Positions 1 to 11,399 are shown, counted from the stretch's first letter. The stretch: 64,000 nucleotides of DNA from Heracleum sosnowskyi (GCA_030848705.1 CM061236.1:59911481-59975480); one strand, 5' to 3'. A program made the numbers and translations. The notes: generated by a model from the letters alone, not told the origin.

Positions 1-124
1 CAAGCAGCTATGAAGCTGAGGCTCACAACTATGAAGCTATACCTAAGCATGGCAGTTACAACTAATAAACTGCTTTTATTATTCCTATGCCTGAAAGAGG
101 CCTACAGAAATAGTACCTGATGAT

Positions 125-3100
125 TTACTGGTAGTATTTCTTGAGGTGCTCACCATTCCATGCCCTTGGAATGAGCTTTCCATCCAAATCCGTGAGATGG
201 TAGGTACCTTCCCATAAGACAGTCTTTATGAGGTACGGACCTTCCCAATTTGCTCCAAACACGCCATGCCCATGAACCTTCATGTTGGGCATCATTTTCC
301 TTAGGACCAAATCGCCAACCTTCAATGGGCGAGCACGGACCTTGCTGTCAAAGTACTTCCGAGTACGTTGTTGATAAGCAGCTAGCTTCAGCTGTGCAGT
401 GGTTCGAACCTCTTCCACGAGATCTAAATACAATCGATGATTCACCTCGTTGTTTTCAGGATTGTAGTTATCCCTTCTGAACGATCCAGCCCCAATTTCC
501 ACGGGCACCATAGCTTCACAGCCATAGGTTAAGGTGAAAGGTGACTCTCCTGTAGTGGTCCGCGGCGTTGTGTTGTATGACCATAAAACCATAGGGAGCT
601 CCTCGGGCCAACACCCCTTGCTTTTTTCCAATTTAGTTTTCAAAGTGTGCTTGATGATCTTGTTGACAGCTTCCGTCTGTCCATTACTTTGAGGGTGATA
701 GACTGCCGTGAAGCCTTTCTGAATCCCGAGGTCATCACACAGCTTTCGCAACTCTTTGCTATCAAACTGCTTTCCATTATCTGAGATCAATTTATATGGA
801 ACTCCGAATCTGCACATGATTGCCCGAAAAACGAATTCCTTTATTTTTGTTGCAGTTATTGTAGCTAGAGGTTCAGCTTCAGCCCATTTGGTAAAGTAAT
901 CTACCGCCACAACAGCATATTTCACTCCTCCTTTACCTTTAGGGAGCTCCCCAATCAGGTCGATTCCCCACACAGCAAAAGGCCAAGGGCTAGTGAGTGG
1001 TTTCAAGGGAATAGCTGGATTACTATTGAAGTTTGCGAACCTTTGGCAACGATCGCATGCCCGAGTGAACCTGTGAGTATCTTTCTGGATCGTCGGCCAA
1101 TAGTATCCTTGGCGTAGTATTTTGTGTGCCAGAGAGGTTCCCCCTGAATGATTGCCACAAATTCCCTCATGGACTTCCCGCATAATATACTCGCATTCGT
1201 CTCCTGAGATGCACTTCAAAAGCGGTTTGTTAAATCCTCTTTTGTATAAACAACCATCATAGATGACATACCTTGCAGCCTGGTATTTTATTCTTCTTGC
1301 TTCCTCCTTTCTTTCTGGAACAATCCCTTTTGTGATGTAATTCATAATAGGTGCTGTCCACAATGCCTCAGTTGCAGGTTCCAAGTTCATGACCTCAAGT
1401 CTAGGAATGCTAGGCTGAAGTTGAATCTCCAAAGGTATTACCCCTAGCATAGTAGCTTCCCTTTGTGAACCCAGTTTTGCAAGTGCATCCGCGTCAGTGT
1501 TTTGTGTTCTTGGGATTTGCTCGAGGTTCACTTCTTTGAACCTGCTAATCAGCTCTTGGGCGTACCTCATGTAAAGGTCAGTACGAGGACCTCTAGCCTG
1601 GAATCCTCCTCGAATATGCCACACCACCAGCATAGAATCACTGAAAACGGTCATGTTTTCTACCCTCATTTCTAAAGCAAGCTTCAAGCCAGCTATTAGA
1701 GCTTCATACTCTGCATCATTGTTTGTTGCATTAAAAGCGAAGTGAATGGAGCTTTGAAGCTTGTGGCCTTCCGGGCTAATGAGAATGATACCAGCTCCTG
1801 CCCCATTTCCATTTACCGCTCCATCTACATAGAGTGTCCACCACAGTGAGCAGTTTTCGACCGTCTCTTCGGGGGCTGTAGGTTTAGCTATACACTCATC
1901 GCCCTTAACCTCAAATGATGGGGGGAATTCCAACAAGAAGTCTGCCAGCACTTGCCCTTTTATAGCCGTTCTTGGCTTGAAGTCAATATCGAATTGCCCC
2001 AACTCCACAGCCCATTTCATAAGCCTTCCCGAAGCTTCAGGTTTGTGCAAAACCTGCCTTAGCGGGAATGAAGTACGTACCTCGATTCGGTGTGCCTGAA
2101 AATAAGGCCGAAGCTTCCTCGAAGCCAAGATTAGGGCATAAGACAATTTTTCCATGTTAGAATACCGTGTTTCGGCGTCCAGCAACCTTTTACTTACGTA
2201 ATAAACCGGGTGTTGAACCTGTAGCTCCTCCCGGACTAGTACAGCACTGATAGAATATTCTGAAACTGCCAAGTACAAGATGAGAACCTCTCCATCTAGA
2301 GGTTTAGACAGCAATGGAGGACTGCCCAACTGTTCCTTTATCTTCGTAAAAGCAGCCTCACATTCCGGGTTCCATTCGAAGTTCTTTCCTTTCTTGATTG
2401 CTGCAAAGAATTCTCTACATTTATCTGAGGATTTGGAGACAAACCTGTTTAGAGCTGCAATCCTACCAGTAAGACTCTGAACCTCCTTTATGTTTCGAGG
2501 AGATCGCATCTCGACTAAAGCTTTAATCTTGGCAGGGTTTGCCTCAATTCCCCGATGATTGACAATGAAGCCTAGAAACTTTCCTGATTCCACGCCGAAA
2601 ACACATTTCTGAGGGTTGAGCTTCATTCTGAACCTACGTAGTATGTTGAACATTTCTGATAGATGTATCACATGGTTAGCTGCAGCTTTAGATTTGACCA
2701 GCATGTCATCAACATAAACTTCCATAGTTTTCCCTATCTGATCTTTGAACATCTTATTAACCAGCCTTTGGTAGGTAGCTCCAGCGTTCAACAATCCGAA
2801 AGGCATGCCAATATAACAGTAGAGACCTCTATCTGTGATGAAGGATGTATGCTCCTGATCAGGTTCATACATGGGAATCTGATTATATCCCGAGTAGGCG
2901 TCCATGAAGCTTAAGAGAGCATGCCCAGCTGTAGCATCCACCAATTGATCAATCCGTGGGAGTGGAAAGCTATCTTTAGGGCATGCCTTGTTCAAATCCG
3001 TAAAATCCACACATGTTCGCCATTTTCCATTAGGCTTCTTGACAAGAACTGGATTTGCCAACCAATCCGGGTAGAATGATTCTCTTACCAGCCTAGCTTC

Positions 3101-6100
3101 TAGTAATCTGTCAACTTCTTCTTTGAGGGCTAAAGCTCTCTCACCACTTATCGCCCTTCGTTTTTGTCTTACAGCAACCTTTTCGGGGTCAATGTTAAGG
3201 TGATGACACATCACCTTGGGATCTATCCCCACCATGTCAGAGTGACACCAAGCGAAAACATCCAAGTTATTTTTTAAGAAACGAATCAATGCTTCCCTAG
3301 CTTCAGGTTCCAACTGCTTCCCAATTTTTAGTTCCTTGGAGGGGTCGGTTGGATCCACTAGGATTGACAAAGTGTCACCAGCAGCACCTGTTGTTTCCCT
3401 AGCTTCAGGCATCCGTGGATCTAGATCAATTTTCACCTGAACCTCTGTGTCCATTCTTCTAGATTGTGAAGGAACCTTGGGGGAGCTTTCCGTCTGGGCA
3501 TCCTCAAAGTCACTATCATTTACCTCTTCAACAATACCTTCGTTAAGAGGTTCACTGTCTTCTTTGAGTTTTGGTGGGGGTGCCTCCAGCATCCGTACCT
3601 CATTCTGGGTATCTACCCCCGAAGAAAAGACAATATCCATGGAGCTTTCTTCACCTGGATGTTGGATAATCATAATTACATTGCACAAATTATGTACCTG
3701 CTGTGAAGGTTCATTCTTCGTTGATGCCTCCTGGTACCTATAGCAATTATCCGTGGTACCTCCATCAACCAACAACAAATGCTTTGAAGCTTGCTCAGCG
3801 GTGCGCAGGGCCTTACTATAGCATTCCCTTGAATCTACTTGACAGCCCTTTAGACATCCAATCCCGTTAGGAGTAGGAAACTTCATAGAGAGATGGTAGA
3901 TAGAGGTTACTACTCTCATTTCCTTCAAGAGGGGTCTGCCCACGATACAATTATATGATATGTCTTCGTTTACTACCATGAATTCTGTCACCTGCGTAGC
4001 TCTCATAGGTTCAGCTCCCAACACAACAGGAAGCTTTACCCTACCCACAACTTGCACTGGTCCGCCAGTAAATCCGTATAAGTCATTGTAAGCAGGGGAC
4101 ATTTCCTTGTCCGCGAGTCCCATCTTTTGATAAGTGTCATAAGCCAATATATTGCAAGAACTTCCATTATCCACCAAGACTCGATGCACATTGAGCCCTC
4201 CAATTGTGATAGTCACCACTAATGCATCGTTGTGGGGGTGATGCACATGCCTTGCATCGTCTTCAGTGAAGGTGATGTCCGCAGCTTCACCTCTAAACAG
4301 CTTTGGGGGTCTATCTGCCAAATGATAAACATTTGTGAGAGGGTTTCCTCTAGCCTCACGTGCATAATTCTTCATTGCATTCCTGCTGAAACCTCCAATG
4401 TATGGTCCGCCTATGATTGTGTGAATACTACCAGCCCTGGTAGCTCGATCAGGTGCAGACTTTTCTTCATCTCTCTTGGATCTGTCATCCTTGTACTTTT
4501 TCGCCTCCTGGGCCACAAATTCTGTGAGGAAACCTTTCCTGATCAAGTCCTCAATATGATCTTTGAGGTGTCGGTAGTCGGCTGTTTCATGCCCATTAGC
4601 ATCATGGAAAGCACAATATCTGGCCAAATCCTTCCTTCCGGGAGGTCCCGTCCTGGAGGGTTTTCTGAACATCCCCGACTTATCACCAATTTCAAAGATA
4701 TGTTCCACAGGTGCTGCCAAAGGGGTGTATTCCGAGTACCTTCTACTACCCTTAGATGACGGATATTTATACTCAACTGTTCTCTTTGAACCTGTGGTGT
4801 TCACTGACAGAGGTGCAGTCTTTGCCTCCTTGCTTACATCCCGACCATCACCTGAAGCCGTGTTATAGGTTGTCCGCTTGCTATAATTCCTTTCCTTCGG
4901 GCTGTAAGACCTATTCCTCTTATTCCTGTTCCAATCTCGTGAAGCATTATCCTTTTTCAAATTCTCCAAGGACTGTTCCACGACTTTGTGTCTTTCTGCC
5001 TTAGCGTAGAAGTCAGCCAAAGTGGTAGGTTCCCTACTCTGCAGCTCTTTCCAGAATTCGGTCCCAGGCTTAACCCCAGCTATCAGAAAATTTTTATAAG
5101 TTTCGTCTGTGGTTTTCCTCACCCTTGGAACCTCAGCATTGAACCTCTTGAAATAGTCGTTAAGTGATTCATTGTCACGTTGCTTAATATTTGCTAGGGT
5201 ATTGGCCGGAGGTGCAAACGTGACTGAAGCTCTAAACTGAGTTACAAACATCTCACCCATCTGTCTCCATGACTTAACAGAATTGGAGGGGAGCCTCTTG
5301 AACCACTGATGAGCACTATCCCTTAGAGTTGCAGCCAGCAACCGACATTTTGTGCGATCCTTGATTTGATAGACTTCCATCTCCGTGTTGAAATGACTGA
5401 GAAACTCTACGGGGTCTGTGGTCCCGTTGAATTTCAAGTCTCCCCCTCCCCTGTAGCTACGGGGTAAGGGCGAATCCCGCACCTTCTTAGTGAAAGGTGA
5501 TCCCACCGCCAATCCTGATTGGGGGCCCCTCTCTGCCATAATCTTCTCGAGGACTTTCCTGAGGTCCTCCTCCTTGTATTTTCCACCACCTTCGGCTGAC
5601 CTAGAGGTGTCGTCAGTGTCACTTCCACCGTTGGAGCTCTCATCAGAACTGTCATCAGCTTTATAGGACGAGCCTGAGCTATGCTCATCTTCAGGTTTAG
5701 AGTGGGACTTATCCTTATGACTCCCTGATGCTTTAGACAGTGATTTCTCACTTTGTACCTTCTTGGGGCCCTTCTGTTTTGCTTCCAATAGCTTAAGCCT
5801 CAAATCCTTACTCGTTAGCTTCTTTCCCATTCGGTCGAATACAGTAACACTCCTTGTAACCGAAGGTTCAGGATCCTCCTTATCCTTGGGCTCAGCTTCA
5901 GAGTTCCAGTCAGGATTACTCTGATCGGTTTCAACATCAGAAAAAGTCTTCTTAGTTTTCTCCTTCTCAGGTCCTTCCTCCTCGCTGCCAAAATCCAGCC
6001 GAGTAGGCGTAACCTTAGGAGCCTTAGGCCGTTTTTGCTTCTTTCGCCATCTCTTCATCTTTTCAGATCTTTTCTCCAAGGAATCCACCCTTTCACCAAT

Positions 6101-6211
6101 TTTCTTGAGGTGATCGAAAATGTCCTTGTTCGTAACCTCGCCATGAGGACCTGTTCCACGGCCTTCTTCATTGTTAGTTGGTGTTTGCGTTTTTCCGGAA
6201 TCATTCGACAT
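125..6211 (-). CDS. gag-pol polyprotein of Tat-type gypsy element (2028 aa)
   Basis: A single open frame carries all retrotransposon functions for reverse transcription and integration of its own RNA. Visible domains with approximate residues: charged low-complexity N-terminus (1-230); capsid-like gag (about 255-420); a CxFH...GH knuckle-like motif near 530 in which the last expected Cys appears as Tyr; aspartic protease with LVDNGSS near 682; reverse transcriptase with YVDDM near 1165; retroviral-type RNase H (about 1325-1430); a second archaeal-type RNase H starting LYVDGAVNG near 1460; integrase with the H-H-C-C finger near 1680, catalytic region opening WGIDLIGE near 1750, and PQSNGQTE near 1842. 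I see no stop or frameshift. The ATG at 6211 lies 31 bases from the PBS, which supports this start. Whether the product is active is unknown; the knuckle substitution is the one oddity. Confidence 0.93.
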   Translation of the reverse strand: MSNDSGKTQTPTNNEEGRGTGPHGEVTNKDIFDHLKKIGERVDSLEKRSEKMKRWRKKQKRPKAPKVTPTRLDFGSEEEGPEKEKTKKTFSDVETDQSNPDWNSEAEPKDKEDPEPSVTRSVTVFDRMGKKLTSKDLRLKLLEAKQKGPKKVQSEKSLSKASGSHKDKSHSKPEDEHSSGSSYKADDSSDESSNGGSDTDDTSRSAEGGGKYKEEDLRKVLEKIMAERGPQSGLAVGSPFTKKVRDSPLPRSYRGGGDLKFNGTTDPVEFLSHFNTEMEVYQIKDRTKCRLLAATLRDSAHQWFKRLPSNSVKSWRQMGEMFVTQFRASVTFAPPANTLANIKQRDNESLNDYFKRFNAEVPRVRKTTDETYKNFLIAGVKPGTEFWKELQSREPTTLADFYAKAERHKVVEQSLENLKKDNASRDWNRNKRNRSYSPKERNYSKRTTYNTASGDGRDVSKEAKTAPLSVNTTGSKRTVEYKYPSSKGSRRYSEYTPLAAPVEHIFEIGDKSGMFRKPSRTGPPGRKDLARYCAFHDANGHETADYRHLKDHIEDLIRKGFLTEFVAQEAKKYKDDRSKRDEEKSAPDRATRAGSIHTIIGGPYIGGFSRNAMKNYAREARGNPLTNVYHLADRPPKLFRGEAADITFTEDDARHVHHPHNDALVVTITIGGLNVHRVLVDNGSSCNILAYDTYQKMGLADKEMSPAYNDLYGFTGGPVQVVGRVKLPVVLGAEPMRATQVTEFMVVNEDISYNCIVGRPLLKEMRVVTSIYHLSMKFPTPNGIGCLKGCQVDSRECYSKALRTAEQASKHLLLVDGGTTDNCYRYQEASTKNEPSQQVHNLCNVIMIIQHPGEESSMDIVFSSGVDTQNEVRMLEAPPPKLKEDSEPLNEGIVEEVNDSDFEDAQTESSPKVPSQSRRMDTEVQVKIDLDPRMPEARETTGAAGDTLSILVDPTDPSKELKIGKQLEPEAREALIRFLKNNLDVFAWCHSDMVGIDPKVMCHHLNIDPEKVAVRQKRRAISGERALALKEEVDRLLEARLVRESFYPDWLANPVLVKKPNGKWRTCVDFTDLNKACPKDSFPLPRIDQLVDATAGHALLSFMDAYSGYNQIPMYEPDQEHTSFITDRGLYCYIGMPFGLLNAGATYQRLVNKMFKDQIGKTMEVYVDDMLVKSKAAANHVIHLSEMFNILRRFRMKLNPQKCVFGVESGKFLGFIVNHRGIEANPAKIKALVEMRSPRNIKEVQSLTGRIAALNRFVSKSSDKCREFFAAIKKGKNFEWNPECEAAFTKIKEQLGSPPLLSKPLDGEVLILYLAVSEYSISAVLVREELQVQHPVYYVSKRLLDAETRYSNMEKLSYALILASRKLRPYFQAHRIEVRTSFPLRQVLHKPEASGRLMKWAVELGQFDIDFKPRTAIKGQVLADFLLEFPPSFEVKGDECIAKPTAPEETVENCSLWWTLYVDGAVNGNGAGAGIILISPEGHKLQSSIHFAFNATNNDAEYEALIAGLKLALEMRVENMTVFSDSMLVVWHIRGGFQARGPRTDLYMRYAQELISRFKEVNLEQIPRTQNTDADALAKLGSQREATMLGVIPLEIQLQPSIPRLEVMNLEPATEALWTAPIMNYITKGIVPERKEEARRIKYQAARYVIYDGCLYKRGFNKPLLKCISGDECEYIMREVHEGICGNHSGGTSLAHKILRQGYYWPTIQKDTHRFTRACDRCQRFANFNSNPAIPLKPLTSPWPFAVWGIDLIGELPKGKGGVKYAVVAVDYFTKWAEAEPLATITATKIKEFVFRAIMCRFGVPYKLISDNGKQFDSKELRKLCDDLGIQKGFTAVYHPQSNGQTEAVNKIIKHTLKTKLEKSKGCWPEELPMVLWSYNTTPRTTTGESPFTLTYGCEAMVPVEIGAGSFRRDNYNPENNEVNHRLYLDLVEEVRTTAQLKLAAYQQRTRKYFDSKVRARPLKVGDLVLRKMMPNMKVHGHGVFGANWEGPYLIKTVLWEGTYHLTDLDGKLIPRAWNGEHLKKYYQ

Positions 6212-6241
6212 CTTTTCTCTCTTAAGATTTCTGATGGAGTT

Positions 6242-6259
6242 CCCCTCCTTCTAGCGCCA
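6242..6259 (-). other. Primer-binding site of the Tat element
   Basis: On the minus strand this reads TGGCGCTAGAAGGAGGGG, four bases inside the LTR edge. It starts with the TGG common to sites that pair with a tRNA 3' end. The exact primer tRNA would need a search. Confidence 0.75.
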
Positions 6260-6263
6260 CTTA

Positions 6264-7188
6264 TGTTGTGAGAGAAATTTGGTACAACACAATTGAGAGA
6301 ATCTCGCTGGAATATTCGTAAGAAACGCCCTTGAGTATCGGACGGAGCTGCAGGCTTACAGCTAGAAACCCGTAGCTCACGGTATGAACAGAATGATGGA
6401 AGTATGTTTCCGGGGGCTGAGTTGACAAAACCACCGGTCGAAATAAGTAGTGTAAATCCTACACCACCCGTAAATTCGCCGGAATATGTATCACTGAGGT
6501 GCACGTGCCTTATGCTTCTCGAGAGTGAAAATCCGAATCCTTTAGTCAAGTGCCTACATATCCTATTTATAGGAATCAAGCCCCATGTAGTTCTATTAGG
6601 TTTATACTTCTTAATCCTTGCGAATTCGGCCTCCCTAAGATAATCCATCTTAGAGTTTCAGTCGAATGAGGTAGCTCTTGCCGAGCTTTCCAGTGTCCTA
6701 ATCCATATCCAACTCTAAGTCCTAGAGGTCTTCATGCAGGTAAAGTATATCCGAATAATCAATATGAGTCCCATACTGATTGCGATTGTTCCATCCAACC
6801 TGTTTAGCTAAGCCTTGAAGTCCTTTTACGAGTACAATTCCGTGCTCCTAGAGTATAGGTAGCTGAGTCCTTGTCCTACTAGCACTCTGCTTTCTTAAGA
6901 CCTCGACTGCCCATCACCTGTAACCAGTCTCGAGGTTCAAACCACTTGAACCTCATCATCTCTTAGCAAACCCTTGATACTGTGATCATGTTATTAGTCC
7001 CTGCACCTATCGTGACACCATGAACCTGAACCATGACACCCTGAACCTACACCTTTGTTCCCTTAGCCTGCACCTTGGTACTCTTAACCTGTACCTCAGT
7101 ACACACAATACTAACCCAATACATCCTTACTGGACTTTTGGCAAGTATGGGCCTTAAATTGAGCCCATGTGAGATTTTGGGCACAACA
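6264..7188 (-). repeat. 5' LTR of the Tat element (925 bp)
   Basis: The plus strand begins TGTTGTG at 6264 and ends CACAACA at 7182-7188, giving 7-bp inverted termini of the TG...CA form, directly next to the PBS. A TATA-like CTATAAATA (minus strand) lies at 6564-6572. The candidate target-site duplication on this side is AGTAT (7189-7193); its partner is off the window. The stretch near 6900-7100 is rich in GAACCT and GTACCT. Confidence 0.85.
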
Positions 7189-7296
7189 AGTATCAACACT
7201 GTGAAATGGTGCCCCATTAACTTGCGAATGTTTATTGAGTATGTGTGAAGGTGTGTTTTATGTATGTACACCAATGTATGTGTACATAATGATATT

Positions 7297-7340
<44 letters not shown>

Positions 7341-8060
7341 GAGGATGAACAGAGAGAGAGAGTGGTGTGTGAACTATATGAGAGATCTAAGGGGTGGTCA
7401 ACTAGTCATTGCTTCATTTGTAGGTTCCCTGTTATATTTCTTAAATTAGTCAAATTCTATTTAAAGTTAACTTTAATTTTCCTCATGTTAGCTTGTTATA
7501 AAAAGATAATTGAAACTTATGTGTTGTTTTATTTTCAGTTTTTTTCTTTTTGATTTTCAGGCGCGTTGTCAAATTTGTGAAAAGGTAGATAGATGATTCA
7601 AAATTTAGTATCTAATGATGGATACTTAAGAAATGATTTGAGTTTAGATAGATGATTCAAATGTTTAATGTAATACAAAAAATTACCAAATTTTGTTATA
7701 ACCTAAAACTAACAAAGTTATATAGTAATAATCAATTTCTTTTGCCACGGAACCTCTGTTTCCTTTCCTTTATTTCTCTGTTTCTTTAGCTAACAATTCA
7801 AATGGCTAGGACTGAGACTAGTCTTGAGGATTATGATGGAAGCAGGTGAAGTGGGCACTTTTCAGGAACAACAAACCAAAAATGATTGAAGATCATTGTG
7901 CTGTATTAATACATCTGCACATCAAATGAAGAGTTGCAAGATGATGGAAATGTATCCAATTAGACTTATTGTTCAAGCCCTTTTTAAACATTCTTTATAG
8001 GCTACTTTTTGGCCCTTTTTTATTCAAGCTGACACACGTAAGTCGAAGTTTCTGCTTTCA
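7189..8060. other. Non-coding flank with (GA)n microsatellite
   Basis: Apart from a (GA)n run at 7302-7337 this AT-rich stretch shows no coding frame with recognisable motifs and no clear transposon terminus. Confidence 0.6.
7302..7337. repeat. (GA)n microsatellite
   Basis: About 18 uninterrupted GA units, followed by scattered GAGAGA. Short ORFs through it are repeat artefacts. Confidence 0.95.
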
Positions 8061-9085
8061 TCATGGAAGATACCATACTGAAACAGAATAGTAAAATTCG
8101 GGTGCAACAGTTTTTTGATCGAAGTGAACTGAAGTGCTCTTCAACAATCTTCTAATCAATATTTGCTGCTCTTTTTCACTGAACATCACAAACCACCAAG
8201 GCTTTCTTGTTGCGAAAACATTATATCCCCTGGACAACCCAAATAGAATCCATTTCCATACCCTATTAGGATCATTTGCCAGTCGAACCAATTGTCATCA
8301 ACTTCTCATGTTGACAACTCATCACACCCACATTTCTTGGTTAGAGGAATTCCACACAAGGCCAAATTACCTAAATATGAATCATTGCTCAAAGTGTTGA
8401 ATTACCAACTGCCTTGTGGAATTGCTCCAGAAAGATTCAAGGATGCAACTAAGGTTCAAGGATGCAAGTAAGATTAGACTGGTCAGTCGTGGGAATAGAA
8501 ACTGTCAATTGATATGAAGAGAGATCGAAATATTCAAGATGATGATACGAGAAGGGTTGAGCAGGCGGAGTGATCTAAGTTCTCCAATGATCTGTGGAAC
8601 TGTACCTCTGAACTTGTTGCTTGATAAGTCTATACTTGTGTAAATATTGAGAATTTTTTTCACTTTAAGATCCACTATCTTTCCAATTAACCAAATAGAA
8701 GCTCCGTGACATGAACCAACTATCTTACTTGTGTTCAAACCAAGATGATGATCTGAATTCGCCTTGTATTTGAAATTATCAAAAACATTGGTTGGAAAAT
8801 TGCCATTTAATTGATTGTGGGAGAGATCCATGATTCGCAATTTGGGGAATGGATGGTCCACTGTGCTAACACTTAACTTACCATGAAGTCTATTAGATCG
8901 CAAGACAAGGATTTGTAGCTCTGAAAGAGCTACTAGCCACCATGGAAATGTGTCACTTATTTTGTTGTTTCCAAAATCAAGAATCTGTAACTGCTTACAA
9001 TTGGCAAAGGCTAAGGGTATCCATCCTTTGAAATTGTTAAGTCATCATTTGGCAGATCCAGCCTTAGGACATTACATCCAAGAGT
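8061..9085 (-). pseudogene. Leucine-rich-repeat receptor-like protein (Cf-like) pseudogene, C-terminal part
   Basis: Read on the minus strand, pieces of a receptor-like protein follow one another in the expected order. First come LRRs with FKGWIPLAFANCKQLQ-like and DLSHNQLNGNFP text (about 9080-8770) and DLSSNKFRGTVPQIIGEL (about 8640-8570). Next is the typical post-LRR segment with SNDSYLGN and LALCGIPL (about 8440-8330). Last is the transmembrane/tail region with a KPWWFV ending (about 8230-8180). Such proteins are plasma-membrane immune or developmental receptors without a kinase. Frameshifts and stops separate the pieces and the N-terminal half is missing, so this is a relic. The 5' break lies close to 9085, where the sequence stops resembling LRR. 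Confidence 0.8.
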
Positions 9086-9209
9086 AGCCAAAATATCAAT
9101 ATAAACATACTCAAAACTGAGAGGCATCCATCTTCATTCGTTATGGTCTTGTGTTTGGCTGCCTTACAAACCATGCACTGTTTTCCATGTTGCTCGATTT
9201 TGGGCTCTT

Positions 9210-9508
9210 TCAGTTTCTGTGTCTTGAGGCTAGATTTATCTCCATTGAACGACTCCACGATCTGTAATCAGCCGAGCCTTGCAGCTTTTCAACTTGTATT
9301 GATGTAGCATTATCAGAGGGATGGAGAAACAAGGGGTTAAGCATGTCTTGGTAAGAGATACGAGCAGAAGAATTAAGTGGGGTACTCATTGGCATAAGAT
9401 CTGAGGTAGAATGAGAAGAAATATTGAATTTTTAGTGTTTTTAGAGGAGAGAGAAAAGTAGATCTCAGTTTTAGAAAAAAGGTTACAGGAAGGACTCCTA
9501 TGATACCA
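9210..9508 (-). pseudogene. Copia-type gag N-terminus relic with primer-binding site
   Basis: The 61-codon frame 9395-9210 contains NPLFLHPSDN and a W-S-R-S-M motif, the hallmark of the N-terminal gag domain of many plant Ty1/copia elements. Upstream on the same strand, 9494-9508 reads TGGTATCATAGGAGT, a degraded version of the initiator-Met primer-binding site. The frame breaks near 9215 and no pol domain follows, so this is a 5' fragment of a dead copia element adjoining the receptor-like-protein relic. Confidence 0.65.
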
Positions 9509-10175
9509 TGATGAGTAACCAGCTCATTTAAAATCTTAAGGTGTTAAAGAAAGACCCAAATGGATATTATACTATATTTCAACACTGTGAAAACAGGGTG
9601 TCTTAAACAAACCTGCCCATCGGCCGATATATTTTCATTGAATAATCTGTCTCCCTTTCCTGGTTACCGTATGTTGTAAAAAACATGTCATGTTTGGTTG
9701 ATTCTTTTGTTGACAATGTTGCTTTCGTTTCCTGCTTATTTGATTCTTTGGTTCACAATGACGCTGGAGCATCAAGATCATCGGAAGACTTTACTTGAAA
9801 CAATGAGAGAAGAACCATCAGTAAGTTCAGAAATGAAATAAATGGTCTTTTTTCACAGAAACCAGAGTACATAACTTTTTAGTACCTGCCTACAACTTAT
9901 TCCAAGGAGAAAGGATCGCTACCAGCCTACTCACTCCACAGGACCACAGAATGTGTCAAGTTACCTTTGACCAAGATAAAATAAATATTTTTATATATAA
10001 TATCAAATATAAGTATTAAATTAAAAACGAGTCGAATTAAGAGTTGCTCACAGAAATTTAAGTCCAGTTGAATTTGAGTTGAAGAGTAAAATATACAAAT
10101 TTTTTTAATATTTTCTAATTCTTCTGAGCTTATATAAACCAAATTAAAATTGACATGAACAAGATTATTAGCTAA
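9509..10175 (-). repeat. Probable degraded copia LTR and unassigned flank
   Basis: From TGATGAG at 9509, directly next to the primer-binding-site relic, the sequence has the position expected of a 5' LTR. I could not find its far end or a target-site duplication. From about 9950 the DNA is plain AT-rich with no gene visible. Confidence 0.35.
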
Positions 10176-10539
10176 CTAGTTTACTAAGCCGCGCTTCGCA
10201 ACTGCCTTATATTTTATTTTTTTAATTTATTTTAAGTATAAATAAATAAATATTAATATTTTAAACATAACTTTAAGGGGGTTTTTTGGATTGTCATTTT
10301 TGCCGTGATCATTCAATTTTTTTTGAATAAATCAAAAAACCAATAATTTTAATATTTTCCTGATTATATAAGATGCTCCTCTTAATGAAGCCCACTCTCA
10401 TTAAACATGTTTTCTCCCAATGATCACAATGAGTCGTCTCTCGTTATAATAGTTAAAAATATTTTGTGAGTCATTCTCTCGTTGAATGCAAATTATTATT
10501 ACTTGAATAAAACAATTTAGAAAAATATTGAAAAATTTT

Positions 10540-11290
10540 AGAACATGAAGAGAACATTTAGGAGAATAATATGGTGGTAACTTTAAGTTTAAGAGAAAGT
10601 TAAATAAATACTATTACTAAGGTAATTTGACTTGTACAAAATTTTTAGGAGATTTTTAAGATGGTAATTTGGGGTAAGGAGAAAGTTTAGAAAAATATAA
10701 GATAATTAAGATTTTTTCTATTTATTAAATCAAAATTTAAGAAAATTAAATAAATTTATTGAAACGATTGAGAGGCACCCCCCCCCCCCTTGACTTCAGG
10801 ACAAATATAAACTTACATTTTATATAAGTAAAAGAAAATTTAGGAGAATATTAAGATAGTAATACGACTTTAAGAGAAATTTTAGAATATGAAGAGAAAA
10901 TTTAGAAAAATAAGAAGATGATAACTTTAAGTTGAAGAGAAAGTTAAGAGAATATTAATAAGGTAATTTGACTTGTAGAAAAACTATAAGAGAATATAAA
11001 AATGATAATTTAGGGTAAGGAAAAAGTTTACCAGAATATAAGGTGAAAATTAAGATGATGATACGATTTTAAGAGAAATTTTAGAATATGAAGAGAAAAA
11101 TTAGGGAAATAAGAAGATGATAAATTGAAGTTGAAGAGAATATTAATAAGGTAATTTGACTTGTAGAGAAACTATATGAGAATATTAAGATGATAATTTG
11201 GAGTAAGGAGAAAGTTTAGAAAATATAAGGTAATTATTTTTTTTGTATTCGTTAATTAAAAAAATTGAGAAAATTAGAAAAATATATTAA
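10540..11290. repeat. AT-rich tandem array, units of about 230 bp
   Basis: Three diverged copies of a block recur near 10560, 10830 and 11060. Its phrases include GAGAATATTAAGATG, TTTTAGAATATGAAGAG, GATGATAACTTTAAGTTGAAG and AAGGTAATTTGACTTGTAG. The first and third copies run into a GATTGAGAGGC/GATTCGAGAGCC-type GC-rich stretch followed by TTTATATA, a segment seen again at 12233-12280. I see no coding capacity. Confidence 0.65.
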
Positions 11291-11399
11291 AACGATTCGA
11301 GAGCCGCCACCTCACCGCCCTCGTCCTCTCATTTATATATGTGTATGATTAAGGAGAATATTAACTATTAAGATAATATATTTAGTTTCATAAGTTAGC

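Larger units (their letters stand above)
1..7188 (-). mobile_element. Tat-clade Ty3/gypsy LTR retrotransposon, 5' part
   Basis: The element reads right to left: 5' LTR (6264-7188), PBS (6242-6259), then one long gag-pol frame (125-6211). No 3' LTR or clear polypurine tract is visible in positions 1-124, so the element continues off the left edge. Assignment to the Tat clade rests on the domain order, in which a second, archaeal-type RNase H lies between the retroviral-type RNase H and the integrase, and on the PBS type. The coding frame is open throughout, so the copy may be fairly young, but LTR divergence cannot be measured here because only one LTR is in view. Confidence 0.9.
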
